Source: an uncultured Rhodospirillales bacterium
Lineage (GTDB): Bacteria > Pseudomonadota > Alphaproteobacteria > ATCC43930 > CGMCC-115725
Length of the DNA stretch: 64,000 nt
Direction of reading: 5' to 3'
Assembly: GCA_903828515.1 (NCBI GenBank)
Contig: CAIKMD010000007.1
Coordinates: 124,001 to 188,000, forward strand
The position numbers and the translations under genes are program-made. The notes below the pieces were generated by a model. That model was given only the letters and a program-made list of their open reading frames with translations, made no database searches and was not told where the DNA came from. Below are positions 34,915-42,941 of this stretch, piece after piece; the stretch's first letter is position 1; each line of letters begins with the position of its first letter.

Positions 34915-35940
34915 TCAGGCGGTGCCGCCGTACTCCTCTTCGAGGAGATCGAGGCGACGCAGGACGTCGCGATCGCTCACCACGAAGATGCGGGCCTTGC
35001 CGTTGGCCTTGTGCTTTGCCCAGGCGCCGGTCGGGATGGTGAAGACGTCCTTGGGCTCCCAGCTCACGGTATCGCCGCCGAGCGTGCTCGTGCCGGTGCC
35101 TTCGACGACGGCGCAGACCATGCTGGCGCTGGTGCGCATCGGCAACGTCTCGCCGTCGGCGAGTTCGATCAGATAGCAGTCGATCAGCGACATGACCGGG
35201 CCGCCGGTGAGCGGATTGGTGTAGCGCACACGACGGACGCCGTCTTTGGTCAGCGGCGCGGCTTCGAGGGCCTTCACCGCCTGCGTCCAGGGATAGCGGA
35301 ACAGCGGCGAGAAATTCGGATTGGCCTCAAGCCCCTCCGGTACCATGCCGGAAACCGAGAAGAGATTGTCGTCGAAGGTCGGCGGCAGCTTGTTCGGCCG
35401 CGGCCCCGGTTGGAAGCCGTCGGTGCCGAGATAGCGATGGAGCGGCACGTCGAGGCTGTCGAGCCAGATGATCGGCCGCTTGCCGTGATGAACGTGCTCG
35501 TGCCAGGTCCAGCCCGGCGTCGTGATGAGGTCGCCTTCGTCCATCTCGCATTCTTTGCCGTCGACGATGGTAACGGCGCCTTCGCCTTCGAGCACGAAGC
35601 GCAAGGCGCTCGGCGAATGGCGATGCGGCATCGCCACCTCGCCCGGCTTCAAGATCTGCAAGGCGGCGGTCAGGGTCGGCGTCGCGCCCATCCCGGTCGG
35701 GGTGCGCAGGTTCGGGTTGTTGAGGGTGAGGACGCGGCGCTGGATCGCGCGCATATCCTTGAGATTGAGCGCGTCCTCGATCAGCGGACGCATCGTACTC
35801 CACTTCCAGATGAAGGCGCGGTCGCGGCTGACCTCGGTCGAGTGCGCTTCGAGCGCCTCCCAAAGCGGCGAGACATGCGCCTCGGCCCAAGCTTTGCGGA
35901 CGCTGTCAGGCGTGTCGGATGCGGTGCTGGATGCGCTCAT
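34915..35940 (-). CDS. Gentisate 1,2-dioxygenase-like bicupin
   Basis: 341 residues from the ATG at 35940 with GGGAGAG upstream; eight extra in-frame codons further up are not needed. Two cupin domains: the first has AMPHRHSPSALRFVLEG (about 110-126) and GWTWHEHVHHG (about 147-157), the His set that binds Fe(II) in gentisate and 1-hydroxy-2-naphthoate dioxygenases. The second (about 255-330) has lost most ligands. It would cleave gentisate-like rings between carboxyl and hydroxyl to maleylpyruvate-type products. Maleylpyruvate isomerase/hydrolase genes are not in the window. First gene of a three-gene operon. Confidence 0.9.
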   Translation of the reverse strand: MSASSTASDTPDSVRKAWAEAHVSPLWEALEAHSTEVSRDRAFIWKWSTMRPLIEDALNLKDMRAIQRRVLTLNNPNLRTPTGMGATPTLTAALQILKPGEVAMPHRHSPSALRFVLEGEGAVTIVDGKECEMDEGDLITTPGWTWHEHVHHGKRPIIWLDSLDVPLHRYLGTDGFQPGPRPNKLPPTFDDNLFSVSGMVPEGLEANPNFSPLFRYPWTQAVKALEAAPLTKDGVRRVRYTNPLTGGPVMSLIDCYLIELADGETLPMRTSASMVCAVVEGTGTSTLGGDTVSWEPKDVFTIPTGAWAKHKANGKARIFVVSDRDVLRRLDLLEEEYGGTA

Positions 35941-36039
35941 TGGTTTCTCTCCCGGCGGGGTCAAGCCCTTGGCACCGAGAATAGACGTTTGCCCGGCGCG
36001 GGCGCAATTCGGTTATGCCGGTTGTTTTGGCCCGCCGAT

Positions 36040-36078
36040 GCCCCGAAAACCGGGCATGACCCTGCCCACGTTCGGGGC
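36040..36078 (-). terminator. Long stem-loop at the end of the SBP array
   Basis: Outer arms GCCCCGAA (36040-36047) and TTCGGGGC (36071-36078) enclose an inner stem GGGCA/TGCCC. The structure abuts the stop codon of the last SBP gene. There is no T-run on the minus strand, so it may protect the 3' end or terminate inefficiently, allowing read-through to the gentisate operon 100 bases further on. Confidence 0.5.
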
Positions 36079-37032
36079 CTAGAGCTTGGCCGGCACGAAT
36101 TGGGTGGTGAAAAGCGTCTCGTCTTTGGGCTGCTCGGTCAGCAGACCCATATCGACATAGGAGTCCTTCAGGACCTTGACCGAAACCGGATCGAAAACGC
36201 CGTCGTCGGACAGCATCGCGATCTCGTAGTCGTAGGTCTTGGCGACGACCGTTGGGGTCATGTTGAGAACGCGCGACGTGATCGCGATGGTCTTTTCGCG
36301 ATTGGCCTTCATGAAGGCAACCGAGGCGAAGATGCCTTTGACGAAACGCGCGACCAGATCGGGGTTGCTGCGAATGAGCGGTTCGCGCGCGGTCAGAATC
36401 TGGGTCTCGAAGCGGGGGATATAGGTTTCCATGCCGACCAGAATCCGGCCCTGGCCCCGTTCCTCAAGCTGATAGCCCAGTTCGGTGGCGCCGATGAACC
36501 CGTCGATCTGATGGGTCTTGAGCAACGCCACGGTCGCCTCGAAACCGCCGGTCGTGATCGAGCGAATGCCGTCCTTGCCCCAGCCCTCGGCGACCGCGAC
36601 GCTTTTGTCGAACCATTCGGTCAGCGCACCGGTCGAGGCGACGCCGAGCGCTTTGCCTTTCAACTCCTTGGGCGAGCGTATCGGCGAATCCGCGCCGACG
36701 ATGATCGAGAAATTGCGTGGCGCGCCCGCCAAGGCGGCAATGCCGAGAACCGGCGCGCCTTTGAGGGCGAAGACCATGCCGGTCCCGCCGCCCAGGCCGA
36801 CATCAAGGCTGTCGGCGACGAAAGCCGCCATCAGCTTGGGGTCACCCGTGAGGGTCGTAATTTCGACGTCCAGGCCGTATTTGGCGAAAATGCCTTCCTC
36901 GAGGCCGACATCGACCGGGGTCAGGGACCACAGCACGCCGATGGTCTTGCCGACGCGCAGCTTGTCGGCGGCCTGCGCCGCCGTGGCAGCGCCAAGCAGA
37001 ATCAGCGCCGCGACGATGGTACGCCCGAGCAT
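36079..37032 (-). CDS. Array SBP 11 (last in transcript)
   Basis: 317 residues from the ATG at 37032, whose A is shared with the preceding TGA; a GTG one codon upstream is the alternative. The signal peptide ends near residue 20 (AQA before ADKLRVGKT). Distinctive cleft segments: GLGGGTGMVFALKGAP, TGALTEWFDKS and DGFIGATELGYQLEE; the tail is LFTTQFVPAKL, the only member with PAKL. GDPKLMAAF replaces the usual GDAKLQQA. The closest relative by eye is array SBP 10, which shares the G-(T)-MVF signature. The longest stem-loop of the array follows its stop. Confidence 0.92.
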   Translation of the reverse strand: MLGRTIVAALILLGAATAAQAADKLRVGKTIGVLWSLTPVDVGLEEGIFAKYGLDVEITTLTGDPKLMAAFVADSLDVGLGGGTGMVFALKGAPVLGIAALAGAPRNFSIIVGADSPIRSPKELKGKALGVASTGALTEWFDKSVAVAEGWGKDGIRSITTGGFEATVALLKTHQIDGFIGATELGYQLEERGQGRILVGMETYIPRFETQILTAREPLIRSNPDLVARFVKGIFASVAFMKANREKTIAITSRVLNMTPTVVAKTYDYEIAMLSDDGVFDPVSVKVLKDSYVDMGLLTEQPKDETLFTTQFVPAKL

Positions 37033-37982
37033 CACGGTTTCACGGGCACGAATTTGGTGGTGAAGAGCTGTTCGTCCTTCGGCACGGTGTCGAGGGCGCC
37101 CATCTCGACATAGGATTCCTTCAGGACCTTGATCGCCGCGGGATCGAACGAGCCGTCATTCGACATCATCGCGATCTCGTAATCATAGGTCTTGGTGATC
37201 ACCGCCGGGCTCATGTTCATGACCTTGGACGAAATCTCGATGGTCTTTTCGCGGTTGGCCTTCATGAAGGCGACCGAAGCAAAGAATCCCTTGAGGAAGC
37301 GCTCGACCGTGTCGGGATGGTTGTTGATGAGGTCGGTTCGTGCGATCAGCACATGGTTGTGGAAATGCGGCACGTAGCTTTCCATGCCGGTGATGATCTT
37401 GCCGACATGTTTTTCCTCGAGCATGTAGCCCGCCTCGGTCGCACCCATGAAGCCGTCGACCTGATGCGTCTGCATCGCCGAGGCGCTCGCCTCGAAGCCG
37501 CCGAGCGCCACGGTGCGGATGCCGTCCTTGCCCCAGCCCTGCGCGATGGCGAGGCGCTTCACCAGCCATTCCGGAAACGAACCGTTGCTCGCGACGGAGA
37601 ACAGCTTCCCCTTCAGGTCGGCGACGGTGCTGATCGGCGAATCCGCGGCGACCGTGGCGGAAAAGTTTCGCGGCGCGCCCGCGATGGTGGCGACGCCCAG
37701 AATCGGCGAGCCCTTGGCGGCGAACACCATGCTGGTGCCGCCGGCAAGGCCGATATCCATGCTGCCGGCGATCAGCCCCTGTTGCAGCTTGGCGTCGCCG
37801 CTCATCGTCGTGATCTCGAGATCGATGCCGTATTTCGCGAAGATTCCCTGATCGACGCCGATATCCACCGGCACCATCGCCCAGATCACGTTGATCGCCT
37901 TGCCGGCGTGGACCTTGTCGGCGGCGTGCGCGGCCTGGGCCACCATCATCGCTAGACAGAAACAGAGGATCGAGCGGATCAT
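37032..37982 (-). CDS. Array SBP 10
   Basis: 316 residues from the ATG at 37982 (a GTG lies one codon upstream). The signal peptide ends near AAHAADKVHAGK. It has IWAMVPVDIGVDQGIFAKYG, MDIGLAGGTSMVFAAKGSP, SNGSFPEWLVKRLAIAQGWG, DGFMGATEAGYMLEE, and the tail LFTTKFVPVKP. GSFPEW is unique among the eleven, and Met/Ser in NMSPAV replaces the L-(Q/E)SPAV type of its neighbours. Its stop overlaps the start of SBP 11. Confidence 0.92.
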   Translation of the reverse strand: MIRSILCFCLAMMVAQAAHAADKVHAGKAINVIWAMVPVDIGVDQGIFAKYGIDLEITTMSGDAKLQQGLIAGSMDIGLAGGTSMVFAAKGSPILGVATIAGAPRNFSATVAADSPISTVADLKGKLFSVASNGSFPEWLVKRLAIAQGWGKDGIRTVALGGFEASASAMQTHQVDGFMGATEAGYMLEEKHVGKIITGMESYVPHFHNHVLIARTDLINNHPDTVERFLKGFFASVAFMKANREKTIEISSKVMNMSPAVITKTYDYEIAMMSNDGSFDPAAIKVLKESYVEMGALDTVPKDEQLFTTKFVPVKP

Positions 37983-37995
37983 CACGGGGGTTACC

Positions 37996-38961
37996 TTATG
38001 GTTTGACGGGCAGGAACTGCGTCGTGAACAACTGCTTGTCCGACGGCCGTTCCGGCAGGGTGCCGAGATCGACGAACGAGTCCTTGAGAACGTTCATCCC
38101 GTCCGGATCGAAGCTGCCGTCGTCCGACAGCATGCCGACCTCGGCGTCATAAACCTTGCTCAACACCGTGGGGCTCTGGTTGAGCACGCGTTGCGCGATC
38201 GCGCTGGATTTTTCCTTGTTCGCTTTGACGTAGGCGATCGACGCGAACATGCCCTTGAGGAAACGATCGACCAGCTCGGGATGCTCCTTGATATAGGGCT
38301 GGCGCGTCGTGATGACCTGGCTGACGAAGTGCGGCGCGTATTTTTCGGCCCCCGTCAGGATGCGGCCGCGCTTCTGCTCTTCGAGCAAGAGCCCCGCCTC
38401 GGTCGCGCCCATGAACCCGTCGATGCTGTGATTGAGGGTTGCCGCCAGACTCGCCTCGAAGCCACCGCTCGCGGTGGTCTTGATTCCGGTTGGACCCCAG
38501 CCTTCAGCGATCGAGACGCGCTTGATCAGCCATTCGGGCAGCGAGCCCGAGGTTGCGGTAGCGAGGGTTTTACCCTTGAGGTCGGCGACCGTTTTGATTG
38601 GCGAATCGGCGACGAGAATGACCGAGAAATTACGTGGCGGACCGGCATACTGGGCGACCGCCATCGCCGGCGAGCCTTTGACCGACAGCGCCATGCTCGG
38701 GCCGCCGGCCAAGCCGATATCGATGCTGTCGGCGATCAAGGCCTGTTGCAGTTTGGCGTCGCCGGGCATCACCGAGACGTCGAGATCGAGCCCGTATTTG
38801 GCGAAGATACCTTCCTCGACGCCGACATCGAGCGCCGTGTAGACCCAGAGGACGTCGATCGCCTTGGCGACGCGAATTTTGTCGGCGGCGTGACCCGGTG
38901 CGACGAGCGCTGTTGCCGCAAACAGAGCGGCAAAAGCGAGGAGCGAGGTACGGCGTTTCAT
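37996..38961 (-). CDS. Array SBP 9
   Basis: 321 residues, with a signal peptide ending at APGHAADKIRVAK. It has VLWVYTALDVGVEEGIFAKYG, IDIGLAGGPSMALSVKGSP, TSGSLPEWLIKRVSIAEGWG, DGFMGATEAGLLLEE, and the tail LFTTQFLPVKP. It shares PPRNF-VI, GSLP-WL, W-Y and the QVI-TRQP(Y/L) segment with array SBP 2, although seven genes separate them, so duplication was followed by rearrangement or the two were inserted separately. The start codon lies 28 bases after the stop of SBP 8. Confidence 0.92.
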   Translation of the reverse strand: MKRRTSLLAFAALFAATALVAPGHAADKIRVAKAIDVLWVYTALDVGVEEGIFAKYGLDLDVSVMPGDAKLQQALIADSIDIGLAGGPSMALSVKGSPAMAVAQYAGPPRNFSVILVADSPIKTVADLKGKTLATATSGSLPEWLIKRVSIAEGWGPTGIKTTASGGFEASLAATLNHSIDGFMGATEAGLLLEEQKRGRILTGAEKYAPHFVSQVITTRQPYIKEHPELVDRFLKGMFASIAYVKANKEKSSAIAQRVLNQSPTVLSKVYDAEVGMLSDDGSFDPDGMNVLKDSFVDLGTLPERPSDKQLFTTQFLPVKP

Positions 38962-38989
38962 GGCGCAACGGCCTCCGGGACGGGCTGGT

Positions 38990-39958
38990 TTACGGCTTCA
39001 CAGGCAGGAACTTGGTGGTGAACAGTTGATCGTCGGTGGGTTTTTCGGCGAGCAGGCCCATGCCGACGAGACTGTCCTTGATCACCGCGACCGCTTCGGG
39101 ATCGAAGTGCCCGTCGTCCTCCAGCATGCTGATCTCGTAATCGTAAGTCTTGTTCATCGCGGTCGGCGTCTGATGCATCACGCGCACGGCGATCTCGGTG
39201 GTCTTCGCCTTGTTCGCCTTCATGAAGGCGATCGTGCCGAAGAAGCCCTTGAGGAAACGGGTGACCAGATCGGGGTTCGAGGCGACGAGGTCCTTGCGCG
39301 CGAACACGACGTGGGTGTGAAATTTCGGCGCGTATTTTTCCATGCCGACGAGAATTTTCGCTTCGCCGCGCTCTTCGACCAGATAGCCGGCTTCAGTCGC
39401 CGCCATGATGCCGTCGATCTGCCGGGTCTTGAGCGCGGGCAAGGACGACTCGAAGCTGCCGAGCGCCACGATCTTCACGCCCTCGGGTCCCCAACCTTCC
39501 GTAACCGACAGACGCCGCACCAGCCAGTCGGTGAGCGACCCCGCCGTGGTCACGGAAATGGTTTTGCCTTTGAGATCGGCGACCGTCTTGATCGCCGAAT
39601 CCGGGGCGATGATGACCGAGATGTTGCGCGGCTCCATGGCGAAGGCTGCGACCGCGACCACCGGCGAGCCCTTGACGGCAAAGGCCATCGACGGTCCGCT
39701 GCCGAGACCAAAGGAAATGCTGTCCGAGGTCAGCGCCTGCTGCAGCTTGGCGTCGCCGGTCAGCACGCTGATTTCTTCGTCGATGCCGTATTTGGCGAAG
39801 ATGCCTTCCTCGAGACCGATTTCGAGGGGGAGGAATGCCCAGGCGGTGCCGACCGACTTGCCGGCCGAAACCTTGTCGTTGGCATGCGCCGGCGCGGCCA
39901 GCGCGGCGAGCAGGACGGCACCGTAAAGCGTGTTACGCAGGCGCGAGGACGAGGTCAT
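38990..39958 (-). CDS. Array SBP 8
   Basis: 322 residues; a strong AAAGGGAG site precedes the ATG at 39958. The signal peptide ends near PAHANDKVSAGK. It has SVGTAWAFLPLEIGLEEGIF, SISFGLGSGPSMAFAVKGSP, TAGSLTDWLVRRLSVTEGWG, DGIMAATEAGYLVEE, and the tail LFTTKFLPVKP. The last ~55 residues are nearly identical to array SBP 7 (DYEIS-(L/F)EDDGHFDPEA), marking this adjacent pair as a recent duplication. Confidence 0.93.
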   Translation of the reverse strand: MTSSSRLRNTLYGAVLLAALAAPAHANDKVSAGKSVGTAWAFLPLEIGLEEGIFAKYGIDEEISVLTGDAKLQQALTSDSISFGLGSGPSMAFAVKGSPVVAVAAFAMEPRNISVIIAPDSAIKTVADLKGKTISVTTAGSLTDWLVRRLSVTEGWGPEGVKIVALGSFESSLPALKTRQIDGIMAATEAGYLVEERGEAKILVGMEKYAPKFHTHVVFARKDLVASNPDLVTRFLKGFFGTIAFMKANKAKTTEIAVRVMHQTPTAMNKTYDYEISMLEDDGHFDPEAVAVIKDSLVGMGLLAEKPTDDQLFTTKFLPVKP

Positions 39959-39970
39959 GAGAGTCTCCCT

Positions 39971-40936
39971 TTAAGGCTTTACCGGCAGGAATTTGGTGGT
40001 GAAGAGTTGATCATCGGTCGGTTTCTCGGTCAGCATGCCCATGCCGAGGAACGAATCCTTCAGGACCGCGACCGCCTCGGGATCGAAATGCCCATCGTCT
40101 TCGAACATCGAGATTTCATAATCATAAGTGCGGTTCATGACCGCCGGGCTTTGATGCAAGACGCGCGTCGCGATCTCGGTGGTCTTTTCCTTGTTCGCCT
40201 TCATGAAGGCGATCGAGGCGAAGACGCCCTTGAGGAAGCGGTTCACCACGTCGGGGTTCTTCTCGATCATCTCCTTGCGCGCGAAGACGACATGGGTATG
40301 AAATTTCGGCGCGACCCCTTCGAGGCCGGTCAGCACTTTGCCGGAATTCTTCTCTTCGAGCAGGTATCCGGCTTCGAGAGCGCCGACCATCGCATCGACC
40401 TGATGAACCCGCATCGCGGCGACGCTCGCGTCGAACGTGCCGAGCGCGGCCATCTTGATGCCGTCCTGGCCCCAGCCCTGCTGGATCGACAGACGCTGCG
40501 CCAGCCATTCGGTGAGCGAGCCGGCCGTGGTGGTGCCCATGGTCGTGCCCTTGAGATCGGCGACCTTGGTGATTTTCGAATCGGGCGGAACGATGATCGC
40601 GATGTTGCGCGGCTCGCCGGCGAAGGCCGCGACCGCAAGCGCGGCGCCGCTTTTGGCGGCCAACGCCATGCTGGGCCCACTGCCGAGAGCGAGGTCGACA
40701 CTGCCGGCGAGCAGCGCCTGATGCAACTTCGCGTCGCCGGCCAGATCGGCGCTTTCGACGTCGAGACCGTATTTGGCGAAAATGCCCTGCTCGATGCCGA
40801 CATCCATGAGGGTGAAGGTCCAGGGCACGCCGACGGACTTCGCGGCGTGAACCTTATCGGCGGCCTCGGCATAGGAGACGGCGAGCATCGCGCCGGCCAT
40901 CGCCACGCAGCCCATGAACCAGCGGCCGAAATTCAT
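39971..40936 (-). CDS. Array SBP 7
   Basis: 321 residues from the ATG at 40936 with GGGAGGG upstream; the sixteen codons before it are not needed. The signal peptide ends near YAEAADKVHAAKS. It has PWTFTLMDVGIEQGIFAKYG, VDLALGSGPSMALAAKSGA (Ala where nearly all others have Gly before LGSG), TAGSLTEWLAQRLSIQQGWG, DAMVGALEAGYLLEE, and the tail LFTTKFLPVKP. It is the first gene of the distal half of the array, preceded by the largest internal gap with a promoter-like sequence. Confidence 0.93.
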   Translation of the reverse strand: MNFGRWFMGCVAMAGAMLAVSYAEAADKVHAAKSVGVPWTFTLMDVGIEQGIFAKYGLDVESADLAGDAKLHQALLAGSVDLALGSGPSMALAAKSGAALAVAAFAGEPRNIAIIVPPDSKITKVADLKGTTMGTTTAGSLTEWLAQRLSIQQGWGQDGIKMAALGTFDASVAAMRVHQVDAMVGALEAGYLLEEKNSGKVLTGLEGVAPKFHTHVVFARKEMIEKNPDVVNRFLKGVFASIAFMKANKEKTTEIATRVLHQSPAVMNRTYDYEISMFEDDGHFDPEAVAVLKDSFLGMGMLTEKPTDDQLFTTKFLPVKP

Positions 40937-40964
40937 TGTTTTCCCTCCCTGACGAACGGCACTT

Positions 40965-40980
40965 CCCGAGCCTTTTCGGG
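40965..40980 (-). other. Hairpin in the 95-base gap of the SBP array
   Basis: CCCGA (40965-40969) and TCGGG (40976-40980) form a short stem. It sits between the promoter-like element and the start of array SBP 7, so it would lie in the 5' leader of that transcript or act as an RNA-processing site. Confidence 0.35.
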
Positions 40981-40984
40981 GCAA

Positions 40985-41013
40985 ACGATAAAGGAAGCGC
41001 CGCGCCGTGTCGA
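40985..41013 (-). promoter_or_regulatory. Candidate internal promoter of the SBP array
   Basis: On the minus strand TCGACA (41013-41008, 5 of 6 to TTGACA) is followed after exactly 17 bases by TATCGT (40990-40985, 4 of 6 to TATAAT). It lies in the largest gap of the array, so the five distal SBP genes could be transcribed independently of the six proximal ones. Confidence 0.4.
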
Positions 41014-41031
41014 TCTTGGGAAAGGTGGGAT

Positions 41032-41988
41032 TTAGAACTTCACCGGCACGAACTGGGTGGTGAAAAGCCGTTCGTCGGAAGGTTTCTGGTCCAGGATGCC
41101 CATGTCGATGAACGAATCCTTCAGCACCGCGACGGCTTTCGCGTCGAAATGCCCGTCGTCGATCAGCATCGGCAGTTCCTGATCGTAGATCGCCGAAAAG
41201 ACGCTCGGTTTCTCGTTGAGGAACGGGGCAAAGAACGCGACCGCCTTCGCCTTGTCGGCTTTCACCGCCGCCATCGACGCGAAGAAGCCTTGCACAAAGC
41301 GACGTGCGAGGTCGGGCTTGTCGTGAACCAGCTTGGTGGTCGCAAAGATCACATGGGTGATGAAGTCCGGCGCGAAGCTCTCCATGCCGGTGACGATCCG
41401 TACCTGTCCTTTATCGACGACGATGAAGGCGTTCTCGGTGCCGGTCATCATCGCATCGACTTCTTTGGTCAGCAGCGCGCCGTTCATCGCGGCGCCTGCG
41501 CCGAGCGCCGCGGCTCTGACCCCGTTCGGCCCCCAGCCCTGACTGACCGAGAGCCGCTTGACCAGCCATTCGGTGAGCGACCCCGTGGTGCTGATCGCGA
41601 CCAGCTTGCCCTTCAGATCGGCCGGCGTTTTGATCGGCGAGTCCGGGATCACGGCGAGCGAGATGGTGCGCGGCTCGCCGGCGAAAGCGGCGATCGCGAT
41701 GGTCGGCGCGCCTTTCAATTCGAAGGCCATGGCCGGGCCGCTGCCGAGCCCGACATCGATGCTCTCGGCGACGAAAGCCTGCTGCATCTTGGCGTCGCCG
41801 GTAAAGGCGGTGATCTCGAGATCGAGACCGTATTTCGCGAACATGCCGTTGGCGGCGCCGTAATCCGTGATCGTCATCGGGAACGACGTCTCAACTGCCT
41901 TGCCGACGTGGAGTTTGTCGGCGGCGTAAGACGGCGTCGCCAATGCGAGCGCGACGGCAAAAGCGGCGAGGGCGTCGATGCGAATCAT
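41032..41988 (-). CDS. Array SBP 6 (most divergent member)
   Basis: 318 residues; start overlaps the preceding stop (ATGA). The signal peptide ends near PSYAADKLHVGK. It has ETSFPMTITDYGAANGMFAKYG in place of the usual DVG-E-GIFAKYG, IDVGLGSGPAMAFELKGAP, TTGSLTEWLVKRLSVSQGWG, DAMMTGTENAFIVVD instead of the ATEAGY-LEE block, and a C-terminal lobe with AFFAPFLNEKPSVFSAIYDQ. The tail is LFTTQFVPVKF. The cleft-lining changes point to a clearly different ligand. Confidence 0.92.
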   Translation of the reverse strand: MIRIDALAAFAVALALATPSYAADKLHVGKAVETSFPMTITDYGAANGMFAKYGLDLEITAFTGDAKMQQAFVAESIDVGLGSGPAMAFELKGAPTIAIAAFAGEPRTISLAVIPDSPIKTPADLKGKLVAISTTGSLTEWLVKRLSVSQGWGPNGVRAAALGAGAAMNGALLTKEVDAMMTGTENAFIVVDKGQVRIVTGMESFAPDFITHVIFATTKLVHDKPDLARRFVQGFFASMAAVKADKAKAVAFFAPFLNEKPSVFSAIYDQELPMLIDDGHFDAKAVAVLKDSFIDMGILDQKPSDERLFTTQFVPVKF

Positions 41989-42941
41989 GGTTTCACCGGT
42001 AAAAAACGTCGGGTCAGGATTTCGTCGTCGTTCGGTTTCTTGTCGAGGATGCCCATGTCGAGAAAGGAGTCCTTGATCAATTCGAGACCTTCTTTGTCGA
42101 ACTGCCCATCGAGTTCCATCATCGGCAATTCGTAATCATAGGTCTTGTTGAGCACCGCCGCGCTTTCATGCAGCACGGTCTGCGCGATCTCGGTGGTCTT
42201 GGCCTTGTTGGCTTTGACGAACGCCATGGAGGCGAAGAATCCCTTGAGGAAACGCTCGACGAGTTCGGGCTTGTCGGCCACCAGCTGCTTGTTGGCGAAG
42301 ATCACATGGGTGACGAAATGCGGGACGTAGTGTTCCATGCCGATCAGCACGCGGCCCTCGCCGCGTTCCTCGAGCTGATAGCCGTTCTCGGTCGCGCCCA
42401 TCAGTCCGTCGACCTGATCGGATTTGAGCGCCGCGGTCATCTGCACGGCATCGCCGATGGCGACGCGACGCACCCCGTCGGTGCCCCAGCCTTCCGCCAC
42501 CGACAGACGTTTGACCGCCCAATCGGTGAGCGAGCCGGAACTGCTGATGGCGATGAGCTTGCCCTTGAGGTCGGCGACCGATTTGACGGTCGATTTCGCC
42601 GGGATGGTGACCGAGATGTTGCGTGGCTCGTTGGCGAAAGCGGCAACCGCGACGACCGGCGATCCTTTGACCGAGAAGGCCATCGAGGGACCACTGCCCA
42701 GCCCGAAATCGACGCTGTTGGCGACCAGGCCCTGCTGCAGCCGGGCGTCGCCGGTGAAGTTGGTGATCTCCACGTCGAGTCCGTATTTGGCGAAGATGCC
42801 CTGGTCGAGACCGACATCGACCTGAACGAAGGTCCAGGTCGTGCCGACCGATTTTCCGACGCGGATCTTGTCGTTCGCCTGCGCCATTGAGGTGGCGAGA
42901 AGCGACGCCGCCGCGAGGAGAAGGAGCGGGGCGCCTCTCAT
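41985..42941 (-). CDS. Array SBP 5
   Basis: 318 residues from the ATG at 42941, which overlaps the preceding stop (ATGA); the longer upstream frame lies inside SBP 4. The signal peptide ends near MAQANDKIRVGK. It has TWTFVQVDVGLDQGIFAKYG, VDFGLGSGPSMAFSVKGSP, SSGSLTDWAVKRLSVAEGWG, DGLMGATENGYQLEE, and the tail ILTRRFLPVKP. The ligand-side motif is close to SBP 8, with ANEPRNISV matching MEPRNISV there. Confidence 0.92.
   Translation of the reverse strand: MRGAPLLLLAAASLLATSMAQANDKIRVGKSVGTTWTFVQVDVGLDQGIFAKYGLDVEITNFTGDARLQQGLVANSVDFGLGSGPSMAFSVKGSPVVAVAAFANEPRNISVTIPAKSTVKSVADLKGKLIAISSSGSLTDWAVKRLSVAEGWGTDGVRRVAIGDAVQMTAALKSDQVDGLMGATENGYQLEERGEGRVLIGMEHYVPHFVTHVIFANKQLVADKPELVERFLKGFFASMAFVKANKAKTTEIAQTVLHESAAVLNKTYDYELPMMELDGQFDKEGLELIKDSFLDMGILDKKPNDDEILTRRFLPVKP

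Noticed and set aside
33280-37113. A 1277-codon open frame on the plus strand, antisense to four genes
   Set aside because: It lies opposite well-recognised enzymes and SBP genes with clear family motifs and ribosome sites. Its translation is low-complexity Arg/Asp/Gly-rich, as expected for shadow frames in GC-rich DNA.
38960-41035. A 691-codon plus-strand open frame across array SBPs 7 and 8
   Set aside because: It repeats with the period of the SBP genes because it is their complement. No motif or independent ribosome site was found.
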